The translations under genes and the position numbers were made by a program. Below, piece after piece: positions 1-5,855 of a DNA stretch of 7,442 bases; position 1 is the stretch's first letter, and each line of letters opens with the position of its first letter. The stretch covers positions 1 to 7,442 of the forward strand of contig DAOUCP010000083.1 of NCBI GenBank assembly GCA_034432155.1, in the 5' to 3' direction. Source of the DNA: DAOUCP01 sp034432155. GTDB taxonomy: Bacteria > Chloroflexota > Anaerolineae > Epilineales > Epilineaceae. The notes below the pieces were generated by a model. That model saw only the letters and a list, made by a program, of their open reading frames with translations, searched no databases and was not told the DNA's origin.

Positions 1-27
1 TGGCCGCCGCCCGTTCTTTGCTCGGCG

Positions 28-333
28 TTACATTTGGAACAGACTGGTGGCAGGCACCACCTTGTACCGGAAGTTCGTCACCAACTCTCGCAAACGGCGC
101 TGAAGCTGGCGCCAGTCTTCGCTCTGCAAGACCTGTTGGATGAGCTCTCGATCCTCCGCCACCCAGCCCACCGTGACCTGCGGGGCGTCGCCGTAAAGCG
201 TGAACCACGAGTCAGTGGGCCGCAAGCCCAGCTTGATCAGCAGTGGCACAAACTCGCGGGCGTTGAACTCCACATATTCCTGCTCCCTCCCAGGTAGGAT
301 GTCCCAGGTCATGAGCAGCTTCATGAGTCCCAT
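28..333 (-). CDS. Small conserved protein of unknown function (101 aa)
   Basis: The function is not recognised. The protein is soluble-looking, with no signal peptide or membrane segment. It starts with a hydrophobic strand (MKLLMTWDI), followed by a charged GREQEYVEF helix, a strand around WFTLYGDAPQVTVGWVAED, a charged amphipathic helix (about 62-85) and an ending with the FRYKVVPA motif. This alternation resembles a small ferredoxin-like or dimeric alpha/beta-barrel fold, but that is inference. I recall similar small proteins in Chloroflexota, unverified. Met1 is preferred over Met4 because AGGA lies 7 nt upstream of Met1, whereas the only purine-rich stretch before Met4 is 3 nt away. The gene lies 63 bp downstream of the FKBP lipoprotein gene. 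No promoter is visible in that gap, so co-transcription is likely. The frame ends in TAA. Confidence 0.8.
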   Translation of the reverse strand: MGLMKLLMTWDILPGREQEYVEFNAREFVPLLIKLGLRPTDSWFTLYGDAPQVTVGWVAEDRELIQQVLQSEDWRQLQRRLRELVTNFRYKVVPATSLFQM

Positions 334-396
334 AGACCCGTCCTGCTGCGACTGCCCTCGTGGCCGGGCGCCGGTGGCGTACGAAACGCGGACCGG

Positions 397-897
397 CTAC
401 TCGCCAGGCAGCATCTCCACGTCAAAAACCAGCGTGGCATTGGGTGGGATCCCGGCCATGCCCTGCGCACCATAGCCCAACTCGGGCGGGATCACCAGCT
501 TGTACTTCGCCCCGGGCCGCATGAGGGCGACGCCCTCATCCCAGCCGCGGATGACCTGACCCTCGCCCAGCACGAAGCGAAACGGCTCCCCGCGGTCCAG
601 CGAGCTATCGAACTTGGTGCCATCCAGAAGATAGCCGGAATAGTGGACCGTCACCATGGTGCCGGACGCCGGCGGATCGCCGCTCCCCTCTGCGAGCACA
701 TAGTACTTGAGACCGCTGGCCGTTGTCGTCGGTTCTCCCGATACCGGCTCGCCCGGCAGCGCCCCTTGCTCTCCGCCTGGTGCCGACGCCTCCGGTGCCG
801 CAGCCTCACCGCCGGGGGTACTTTCCGGCGCCTTGCGACAGCCGCCGGCGGCGAACAAGAGGGCAACGATGACAGTGAGGAAGAGGATGCGACGCAC
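397..897 (-). CDS. FKBP-type peptidyl-prolyl cis-trans isomerase, lipoprotein
   Basis: Catalyses cis-trans isomerisation of Xaa-Pro bonds, probably on exported proteins. Residues 1-20 form a lipoprotein signal peptide: MRR, a hydrophobic core (ILFLTVIVALLF), and an AAGGC lipobox with Cys20 as the lipidated residue. Residues 21-60 are a Gly/Pro/Ala/Glu-rich tether. The FKBP domain spans about 62-163. Residues lining the FK506/substrate pocket of the family are present: Tyr86 (VHYSGYL), Phe96-Asp97 (KFDSS), Phe106/108, Val115-Ile116-Trp119 (VIRGW), Tyr142 (GYG) and Phe158 (VFDVE). It is therefore probably catalytically active, with the PPIase domain anchored on the outer face of the membrane. 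The start is GTG, supported by a perfect AGGAGG 7 nt upstream. The gene has its own predicted promoter and an unusual inverted repeat over its ribosome-binding site. Confidence 0.95.
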   Translation of the reverse strand: MRRILFLTVIVALLFAAGGCRKAPESTPGGEAAAPEASAPGGEQGALPGEPVSGEPTTTASGLKYYVLAEGSGDPPASGTMVTVHYSGYLLDGTKFDSSLDRGEPFRFVLGEGQVIRGWDEGVALMRPGAKYKLVIPPELGYGAQGMAGIPPNATLVFDVEMLPGE

Positions 898-967
898 GGG
901 TGTGCCTCCTAGCGTGTCAGCCGCAGCCGAAAGCCCGGCTCAGCCGACGATTATCGAGGCACACCCG
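897..967. repeat. Perfect 12-bp inverted repeat spanning promoter spacer and RBS
   Basis: CGGGTGTGCCTC at 897-908 and its exact reverse complement GAGGCACACCCG at 956-967 are separated by 47 bp. The distal arm fills most of the promoter spacer, next to the -10. The proximal arm covers GAGG of the Shine-Dalgarno and the first base of the GTG start codon. In an RNA transcribed through both arms the stem would hide the ribosome-binding site. The intervening 47 nt hold further short hairpins, such as AGCCG/CGGCT. The pairing is seen directly; the regulatory role is inferred. No target-site duplication flanks the arms. Confidence 0.75.
905..910 (-). promoter_or_regulatory. Shine-Dalgarno AGGAGG of the FKBP gene
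   Basis: A perfect anti-16S match, 7 nt before the GTG at 897. It fixes the start of the FKBP gene. Its last four bases lie inside one arm of the 12-bp inverted repeat. Confidence 0.85.
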
Positions 968-978
968 ACGCCGGTCAA
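950..978 (-). promoter_or_regulatory. Predicted sigma-70-type promoter for the FKBP gene
   Basis: On the minus strand TTGACC (973-978, 5 of 6 to TTGACA) is followed by a 17-bp spacer and GATAAT (950-955, 5 of 6 to TATAAT). The transcription start would fall near 943, giving a leader of about 46 nt before the GTG. The -10 and -35 stand out as AT-richer words in a GC-rich gap of 93 bp. The spacer contains one arm of the 12-bp inverted repeat, so a protein binding that arm would contact the core promoter. Assignment is from consensus matching only. Confidence 0.6.
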
Positions 979-990
979 ACACCGACGAGC

Positions 991-1386
991 CTACTCGACG
1001 AAGACCTCCACGTGTTCGCCATCTTCCTCGTCCACCACGTCCACGATCTGGCCTACTTCGCCGCTCTGGATCGCCTCCAGCACGTGCTGCACGTCGAACT
1101 GGTCCGACTGGGGCACGAAGCGACCGGCCAGCCGAGCCAGAGCGCTCACGATGCCTACGGGCATGTTGACCGAGACTTTGGCGCGACCCGTTTCCAAGTC
1201 GGTAACCCGCACCCTCAGCCACCGGCCTCCCACCCGACCGCCGGCCGTGAAGGGCCGTGCCGGGCCCCGAGATGCTTCCCTGGGTGCCTCACGAACCGCC
1301 GCCAGCAGTTTGGCGGCCTCATCGACGGTGATCCGACCCGCTTCGAGCATTTGCAGGATCCGTAGCCGCTCTTCGCTTGCCACCAT
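991..1386 (-). CDS. Small SHOCT-like domain protein (131 aa)
   Basis: Biochemical function is unknown. Residues 5-31 form a short two-helix SHOCT-like module with the pattern ER..IL..LE...IT..EA..LL, of the kind found at the ends of YvlB/LiaX and DUF2089 proteins. Residues 32-54 are a basic, Pro/Gly-rich linker. Residues 55-91 (WLRVRVTDLETG...KVSVNMPVGIV) form a strand-rich segment I recall from many short proteins annotated only as hypothetical. The tail (108-131) is strongly acidic (VVDEEDGEHVEVFVE). There is no signal peptide or membrane segment. It is the third gene of the DUF2089-DUF4097 operon, 45 nt after the DUF4097 stop. The start is ATG; the next codon (GTG) is an alternative because GGAG is only 2 nt before the ATG but 5 nt before the GTG. 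Confidence 0.85.
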   Translation of the reverse strand: MVASEERLRILQMLEAGRITVDEAAKLLAAVREAPREASRGPARPFTAGGRVGGRWLRVRVTDLETGRAKVSVNMPVGIVSALARLAGRFVPQSDQFDVQHVLEAIQSGEVGQIVDVVDEEDGEHVEVFVE

Positions 1387-1431
1387 GGCTCCACTCTTGT
1401 CCTCTCTGGATGGATGTCGCAGATTTGCTGC

Positions 1432-2688
1432 TTAGTCTTCGAGGGCGGCGAGCAGTCTCTCCGCCTCCGCCGCAGTCAGCCGCTTGGACTCGACCAGGCG
1501 TAGGATGGCCAATCGCTCGGCCTCGGTTGCCCCGCCGGACGATCGGGCCGGTTCCCGATCCTCTGGCCGGCTTCCGGAAAAGCCTCGCCATCGGAAGCCC
1601 CAGGCTCGTTCCGCCCCAGGCTCGGCAACCACGCCTCGGCGCTCGGCCCGCGCCAGACGCCGCTCCATGCGGGTGATGGTGCGCTCGGTCTGCCGCCGCA
1701 CGCGCTCGACGGCCCGCTCGAGCGATTGCTCGACCTGGCGAGCGATTCGTTCCGCCTCGCGATCGCTGAGCCCTGCCGCCCCCAACACTCGCGGCAGCGT
1801 CGCGCCGAGCTGCGTGAGTCGGTCGACGCGCTCCGCAGTGACCTCCGCCACGCGCTCCTCGACGTGGCGGCCAATCTCTTCGCTCGCTCGGCCGGGTGTC
1901 CCATCGGCCGTGGGGGAGCCCGCCGCTTGGGCGGTGGTACTGGCGTGCTGCACCGTAATCCGGCTGCCGGCGGTCAGCTCCATCAGCGCACTGCCATCGC
2001 CGAGCGTGAGCCGGTACGTGCCGTCCGTAACGTCCAGCTCACGTGTGCCACCGAGCCGCAACCGCGGCTCGCCACCTCCCGACCGCATCACTAGCTGCAG
2101 ACTGGCACCGACCGGGATGCTGAGCTTGATCGTTCCGCCGGCCGTCAGACGATAGGTGCGCCCGGCAGCTGGTTCGATGGCCGCCCGAATGTCACCGGTG
2201 GCGGCAACAGTGATGTCCCCCTGCACGGCCGCCAGCCGCACGTCACCCGCCGCCCGCTCGACGACCAGTCCGCCGTTCACCTGCGCGACAACAACATCCT
2301 CGGCGTGCTCAATGCGGCAATCACCGCTCACCCCGCGGACCGCCACGTCGCCACCGACGGTGGCGACGCGCACCGAACCCACGTCGGACAGCGCGAGATC
2401 GCCCGCAACCGACCGGATCGCCACGGTTCCTGCAAGGCTGCCGATCGCCGCGTCGCCCGCTACCGTGACCTCCGCCAGCGACCAGCCGGCCGGCATGACG
2501 ACTCCACCATCGTTCTCCAGCCGGACCTCGACGCCTTGCTCGAAATCGGTCACCGTGGCGGTGCCTGGCGCTGCCGCCACCTCCACGTTGGACCTTGCCT
2601 CGCCACGCACGGCGAGGTCGCCGGCGGCGGTGACACGCACCACCTTCTCTTCGCTTGCGCCTTCGGCGCCCGTGCGAACCTCATTCAT
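1432..2688 (-). CDS. DUF4097-family beta-solenoid protein with C-terminal SHOCT-like module
   Basis: Biochemical function is unknown. It resembles the YvlB/LiaX group of DUF4097 proteins, some of which are linked to envelope stress. Residues 1-20 lack a signal peptide and no membrane segment follows, so a cytoplasmic location is predicted. Residues about 70-170 form a regular solenoid with turns spaced 9-9-8 residues, a 26-residue period marked by VAGD, VGGD, VSGD and VQGD. Residues 175-247 continue as beta strands. Residues 270-350 form a long charged, Arg-rich helix or coiled coil (QVEQSLERAVERVRRQTER). Residues 351-388 are a linker, and 389-418 carry the SHOCT-like module (ERLAILRLVE...LTAAEAERLLAAL). 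Its ATG overlaps the DUF2089 stop (ATGA), with GGAGG 6 nt upstream, so translation is probably coupled to the regulator gene. Confidence 0.88.
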   Translation of the reverse strand: MNEVRTGAEGASEEKVVRVTAAGDLAVRGEARSNVEVAAAPGTATVTDFEQGVEVRLENDGGVVMPAGWSLAEVTVAGDAAIGSLAGTVAIRSVAGDLALSDVGSVRVATVGGDVAVRGVSGDCRIEHAEDVVVAQVNGGLVVERAAGDVRLAAVQGDITVAATGDIRAAIEPAAGRTYRLTAGGTIKLSIPVGASLQLVMRSGGGEPRLRLGGTRELDVTDGTYRLTLGDGSALMELTAGSRITVQHASTTAQAAGSPTADGTPGRASEEIGRHVEERVAEVTAERVDRLTQLGATLPRVLGAAGLSDREAERIARQVEQSLERAVERVRRQTERTITRMERRLARAERRGVVAEPGAERAWGFRWRGFSGSRPEDREPARSSGGATEAERLAILRLVESKRLTAAEAERLLAALED

Positions 2689-3068
2689 TCGACACCTCCA
2701 CTGAGCAGTCGCACCGCTTCCGTGGCCGTGATCTCGCCACGTTCCAGTCGTTCGAGCACTTGCTGTCGCTCGGCCGACGACGGTCGTGCCACCTCCTCAC
2801 CTCCCGGCTCAAAACCCAAGGCGCGGATGACGTCATGAAGACGGTTGCGCAATGTGGGATAGGAGAGGCCCAGTTCTCTCTCCAGACGGTTGAACTTGCC
2901 TTCGCAGCGCACGAAGGTCCAGACGAAGCCCATCTGCTCGGGACTCAGGCCACTGAACGGCGTGGGCGCGAAGGTGCCCTCGATGCTGGTGTCGCAGCCG
3001 AAGCACACGAGACGCGTCACCGCCAGATCGCCACCGCAGACCGGACAGTGCGTGGGAGCGGATCGCAT
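2685..3068 (-). CDS. DUF2089 zinc-ribbon/HTH protein, likely operon regulator
   Basis: Matches the DUF2089 family in layout. An N-terminal zinc ribbon has Cys8-x2-Cys11 (CPVCGG) and Cys22-x2-Cys25 (CFGC). A central helical part (about 39-86) contains the helix-turn-helix-like stretch LERELGLSYPTLRNRLHDVI, and a C-terminal SHOCT-like module covers 100-125 (ERQQVLERLERGEIT..EA..LL). At 127 residues it is about normal for the family. A DNA-binding role is inferred from the HTH-like segment. It is the first gene of the operon, preceded by a strong predicted promoter with a dyad at the expected transcription start, which fits autoregulation. The ATG at 3068 has AAGGGG upstream at slightly long spacing. 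The stop overlaps the DUF4097 start by 4 bp. Confidence 0.9.
   Translation of the reverse strand: MRSAPTHCPVCGGDLAVTRLVCFGCDTSIEGTFAPTPFSGLSPEQMGFVWTFVRCEGKFNRLERELGLSYPTLRNRLHDVIRALGFEPGGEEVARPSSAERQQVLERLERGEITATEAVRLLSGGVE
2695..2699 (-). promoter_or_regulatory. Shine-Dalgarno GGAGG of the DUF4097 gene
   Basis: Lies within the end of the DUF2089 gene, 6 nt before the ATG at 2688. It supports that start over any alternative and fits independent as well as coupled initiation. Confidence 0.75.
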
Positions 3069-3116
3069 GGGAGCTTACCCCTTTCCTGGCTATGCCGATC
3101 GATCGTCGCCTGGCAA

Positions 3117-3130
3117 CGCAGGCGCTTGCG
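3117..3130. promoter_or_regulatory. Candidate operator dyad at the DUF2089 transcription start
   Basis: CGCAGGCGCTTGCG is a 14-bp dyad with a single mismatched pair (12 of 14 bases symmetric). It begins 1 bp downstream of the predicted -10 and covers the expected +1 near 3125. A protein bound there would block initiation. The DUF2089 protein encoded directly downstream is the obvious candidate, but nothing in the sequence proves that. Confidence 0.35.
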
Positions 3131-3131
3131 T

Positions 3132-3159
3132 ATTCTACCACGAAGACGGACAATCTCAA
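3132..3159 (-). promoter_or_regulatory. Predicted extended -10 promoter for the DUF2089 operon
   Basis: On the minus strand TTGAGA (3154-3159, 5 of 6 to consensus) is followed by 16 bp and TAGAAT (3132-3137, 5 of 6), preceded by TGG, which makes a TGn extended -10. The surrounding 40 bp are distinctly AT-richer than the flanking genes. The leader would be about 56 nt. Found by consensus matching only. Confidence 0.65.
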
Positions 3160-3222
3160 AGTGGCACTCACCAGGGACAAGACGGACTTCAATTCTGCGG
3201 CAACGTCAGCGAGGATCCGCCC

Positions 3223-3242
3223 GCGGAGGGCCCCGCCTCCGC
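3223..3242 (-). terminator. GC-rich hairpin after the photolyase gene
   Basis: GCGGAGG and CCTCCGC form a perfect 7-bp stem around a 6-nt loop, 31 bp beyond the photolyase stop. No U-run follows on the minus strand, so it is not a classical intrinsic terminator. It may act as a U-less terminator, a 3'-end stabiliser, or do nothing. Confidence 0.35.
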
Positions 3243-3273
3243 CAGCGAGACGGCGGCGGCTGGCAGCCCAACG

Positions 3274-4848
3274 TCACTCCTCCTTGCGAAGGGGAGCTTC
3301 ATTGCCCCGCGCCATCGAGCGGGCTTGGCCATAGGCCGCCAGCGCCCGCTGTCGAGCCTGGTCATGGTCGACGATCGGCGCTGGATAGTCGCGCCCGATG
3401 ATGCAGCCCACATGTCGCTGCAGCTCCGTCGGCATCTGCCACGGTGTGTGAACGTACTCGGTGGGCACGGCGCGCAGCTCCGGCATCCAGGTTCGGACAT
3501 ACAGCCCATGCGGATCGTGGCGGCGGCCCTGAAGCACCGGATGGAAGACGCGGAAATACGGCGCGGCGTCGGTGCCGGTGCCGGCCGTCCACTGCCAGCC
3601 ACCATTGTTGGCCGCCGGATCGCCATCCAGGAGATGGCGCATGAAGAAGTGCTCGCCCCTTCGCCAATCGATTAGGAGATCCTTTGTCAGGAAGGAGGCC
3701 ACGATCATCCGGCCCCGATTGTGCAACCAGCCGGTAGTCACCAGGGCCCGCATAGCCGCATCAACCACGGGGTAGCCCGTCTGGCCATCGCACCAAGCGG
3801 CGAACGCCGCCGCATCTGTCGTCCATGCCATGCCTGCCAGATCCGCTCGAAAGCTACCCTCCAAGACCGATGGAAACCAGTAAAGGACATACTGATAGAA
3901 CTCACGCCAGATGAGCTCATCCAGCCAGCGCTGGGCTGAAGTCCGCTGCGCCTCGTCGGCCGGAGGTTCCGCCGCTTGCCGGGCGGCGGCCACTGCCAGC
4001 CGCGGCGACACCATGCCGAAGCGCAGGTAGGGCGACAACTGGGAAGTGGCCTGGACATCCAGTCGATCCCGCCCGGCGCCGTAGTCGGCGATCGGCGGTC
4101 GGCTGTTCCCCGACGCTGCGCCTGGTCTGCGTTGCCGGCTCGTCCCCTCGCCGATCGCTGCCGTACCTTCTTCGCCCGACACGAAGCGCCACAGACGCGC
4201 CAGCGCTTCTGCCTCGCTCGCCGGAAACGCCGCCTGCACCGCCATCGCCGGCTCGGGAAGGACGGCAAGCGCCCTTTCTGCCGGCAGAGAGTCGTCCGCA
4301 GGCTCGACCGCACCGGCAGCCAGAGCTGCCGCCAGTCGCTCGACCGCTAGACCGTCCGCCACCGGACGGGGCAATGGGCGCGCCAGCCAGGCACGCCGGA
4401 AGGGCGTGAACATCCGGTATGGGCTGCCGTCGGGCTTGACCAGGCTTGCCGGATGGTGCACCGTCAAGCCGGCGCAAAGGTGCAGCGGCACGGTGGCCGC
4501 CACTTCGCGGTCGCGCTGGCGGGCGTAGGGCCACCAGTCCTCTTCGGCGAACACGCCCATGGCGTCCACCGACCGGGCGAAGGTGGCGACTTCCGTCGCC
4601 GGGTGGCCATGGCGCACCACCAGCCGGCTACCGCGGGTGGCCAGACTGGCCGCCAGGCTGCGCAACGCGCCTCCCAGGAAGGCCACGCGTTGCGGGGCCA
4701 CGTCATCGGCCGCCAGCAACTGGGGATCGATGACAAACAGGGGGATCACGCGCTCGGCGTGTTCCGCAGCCGCCAGCAGTGCGAGATGGTCGTGCAGGCG
4801 CAGGTCTCGTCGCAGCCAGCACACCGCCGTGCGCGGCTTGCCAGTCAC
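3274..4848 (-). CDS. phrB: Deoxyribodipyrimidine photo-lyase, class I (CPD photolyase)
   Basis: Uses blue light and reduced FAD to split cyclobutane pyrimidine dimers in DNA. The N-terminal antenna-binding alpha/beta domain covers about 5-135 (VCWLRRDLRLHDH), followed by YRMFTPFRRAW. The helical FAD domain (about 255-480) carries SQLSPYLRFG, DELIWREFYQY, TGWLHNR, SFLTKDLLIDWR, AANNGGWQW and GTDAAPYFR. By alignment with E. coli PhrB from memory, the electron-transfer tryptophans W306, W359 and W382 correspond to Trp342, Trp395 and Trp418. The substrate-contacting W384 is Trp420, and Asn378 near flavin N5 is Asn414. All are conserved, favouring a repair enzyme over a cryptochrome. At 524 residues it is longer than the usual 470 or so, partly through an extra stretch at about 226-252. 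The start is GTG, overlapping the preceding stop (GTGA). Confidence 0.95.
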   Translation of the reverse strand: MTGKPRTAVCWLRRDLRLHDHLALLAAAEHAERVIPLFVIDPQLLAADDVAPQRVAFLGGALRSLAASLATRGSRLVVRHGHPATEVATFARSVDAMGVFAEEDWWPYARQRDREVAATVPLHLCAGLTVHHPASLVKPDGSPYRMFTPFRRAWLARPLPRPVADGLAVERLAAALAAGAVEPADDSLPAERALAVLPEPAMAVQAAFPASEAEALARLWRFVSGEEGTAAIGEGTSRQRRPGAASGNSRPPIADYGAGRDRLDVQATSQLSPYLRFGMVSPRLAVAAARQAAEPPADEAQRTSAQRWLDELIWREFYQYVLYWFPSVLEGSFRADLAGMAWTTDAAAFAAWCDGQTGYPVVDAAMRALVTTGWLHNRGRMIVASFLTKDLLIDWRRGEHFFMRHLLDGDPAANNGGWQWTAGTGTDAAPYFRVFHPVLQGRRHDPHGLYVRTWMPELRAVPTEYVHTPWQMPTELQRHVGCIIGRDYPAPIVDHDQARQRALAAYGQARSMARGNEAPLRKEE

Positions 4849-5855
4849 TCCCGCTGGCTCCGATCCTCCCGTGCTGCCACGTCGGCACCAGCCACAGACG
4901 CACGGCGGTCGCCGGCCAGCGGCCTGCCATGGGCCTGGGGCCCGTCCGTGCGCAACAGATCCTGCAGCGCCAGCTCAATGTCAGGAAAGCGGAACGCGAA
5001 GCCGAGCTCCAGCAGACGCCTGGGCACAACCCGCTGGCTAGCCAGCAGCATCGTCGCCATCTCGCCATAGAGTAGCACCAGGAACCAGCTCGGAACGGGC
5101 AGGCGAGCCGGTCGTCGCAGGACGCGAGCCAGACTGGCGGTGTATACGGCATTGGTGACCGGATGCGGAGAAGTCACGTTGAAGGGTCCGGTGGCCGTGG
5201 GGTGCTCCAGGAGGAAACGGATGGCCGACACCTCATCGGCGATGTGAATCCAGGAGAACCATTGCCGACCACCACCCAGCGGGCCAGCGATGCCCAGACG
5301 AAAGAGCGGCAGCATGCGCGCCAGGGCGCCACCCGCGGGGGCCAACACGACGCCGCTGCGCACGATCGGCCGCCGCACACCGATGGCTTCCACCGCCGCC
5401 GTGGAAGCCTCCCAGTGCACCACCAGCCGCGGCAACCAACCATCGCCCACCGGGGAACCTTCGTCCAGTAGCTCATCCCGCCGCGCCCCGTAATATCCAA
5501 CCGCCGACGCCTGGATCAGGACCTGAGGGGGCGTGGGCATCTCCAGCACCGCCTGCGCCAGGGCGGCACCCGGGCTGAGACGGCTGTCCAGGAGCAAGCG
5601 CTTGCGCTTTTTGCTCCAACGCGCCGCGCCCATGTTCTCGCCAGCCAAGTGCACCACTGCCTCGGTCGGGCCCAGACGGCCCGCCAGCCGCTCACTCGAG
5701 CGGGCGTCCCACTCCAGCACCTCCACCCCCGCCGGCATGCCGCGAACCTGCGCCGGATGCCGTGACAAGACACGGACCTCCATGCCGGCCGCCAGCAGCT
5801 CGCGGCACAGAGCCTGGCCAATCAAACCCGAACCACCGCTGATCACGACTCGCAT
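4845..5855 (-). CDS. TIGR01777-family epimerase-like NAD(P)-binding oxidoreductase
   Basis: An extended short-chain dehydrogenase-like Rossmann protein; its substrate is unknown for the family. The N-terminal nucleotide-binding motif is GGSGLIG (7-13), followed by HLAGEN (69-74), a SAVGYYG segment (117-123), HWE (147-149), WFSWIH (199-204) and GPFNVTSP (223-230), all typical of the TIGR01777/YfcH group. Residues about 252-300 match the C-terminal DUF1731 part (PVPSWFLVLLYGEMA, then LLELGFAFRFPDIELAL). The last 35 residues are an extra polar tail not expected in the family. The ATG lies 13 bp inside the end of dtd, with GGGAAG upstream. The stop overlaps the photolyase GTG by 4 bp, so the two are probably co-translated. 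I recall this family often sitting beside photolyase genes, which would fit a light- or redox-stress role, but that is inference. Confidence 0.92.
   Translation of the reverse strand: MRVVISGGSGLIGQALCRELLAAGMEVRVLSRHPAQVRGMPAGVEVLEWDARSSERLAGRLGPTEAVVHLAGENMGAARWSKKRKRLLLDSRLSPGAALAQAVLEMPTPPQVLIQASAVGYYGARRDELLDEGSPVGDGWLPRLVVHWEASTAAVEAIGVRRPIVRSGVVLAPAGGALARMLPLFRLGIAGPLGGGRQWFSWIHIADEVSAIRFLLEHPTATGPFNVTSPHPVTNAVYTASLARVLRRPARLPVPSWFLVLLYGEMATMLLASQRVVPRRLLELGFAFRFPDIELALQDLLRTDGPQAHGRPLAGDRRASVAGADVAAREDRSQRE

Noticed and set aside
334..396. Promoter between the FKBP and 101-residue genes
   Set aside because: No paired -35/-10 words could be found; only a weak CCGG/CCGG hairpin is present.
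897..967. The 12-bp inverted repeat as ends of a miniature mobile element
   Set aside because: No flanking duplication, only 71 bp overall, and the arms coincide with functional promoter and RBS positions.
707..1435. 242-residue open frame on the plus strand
   Set aside because: It lies opposite the FKBP and SHOCT-like genes, is rich in Ser/Arg/Thr/Pro with no recognisable domain, and runs through a region with good minus-strand promoter and ribosome-binding signals. It is a GC-driven shadow.
2156..2704. 182-residue plus-strand frame rich in Thr/Ser/Ala repeats
   Set aside because: Its apparent repeats mirror the solenoid repeats of the DUF4097 gene read on the other strand.
3223..3242. Classical intrinsic terminator
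   Set aside because: No T-run follows the stem on the minus strand, so it is kept only as a low-confidence hairpin.
2655..3675. Overlapping plus-strand open frames of 248 and 261 residues
   Set aside because: Both cover the antisense of DUF2089, the promoter gap and the photolyase end. Composition is Arg/Pro/Gly-rich with no family resemblance and no credible ribosome-binding site.
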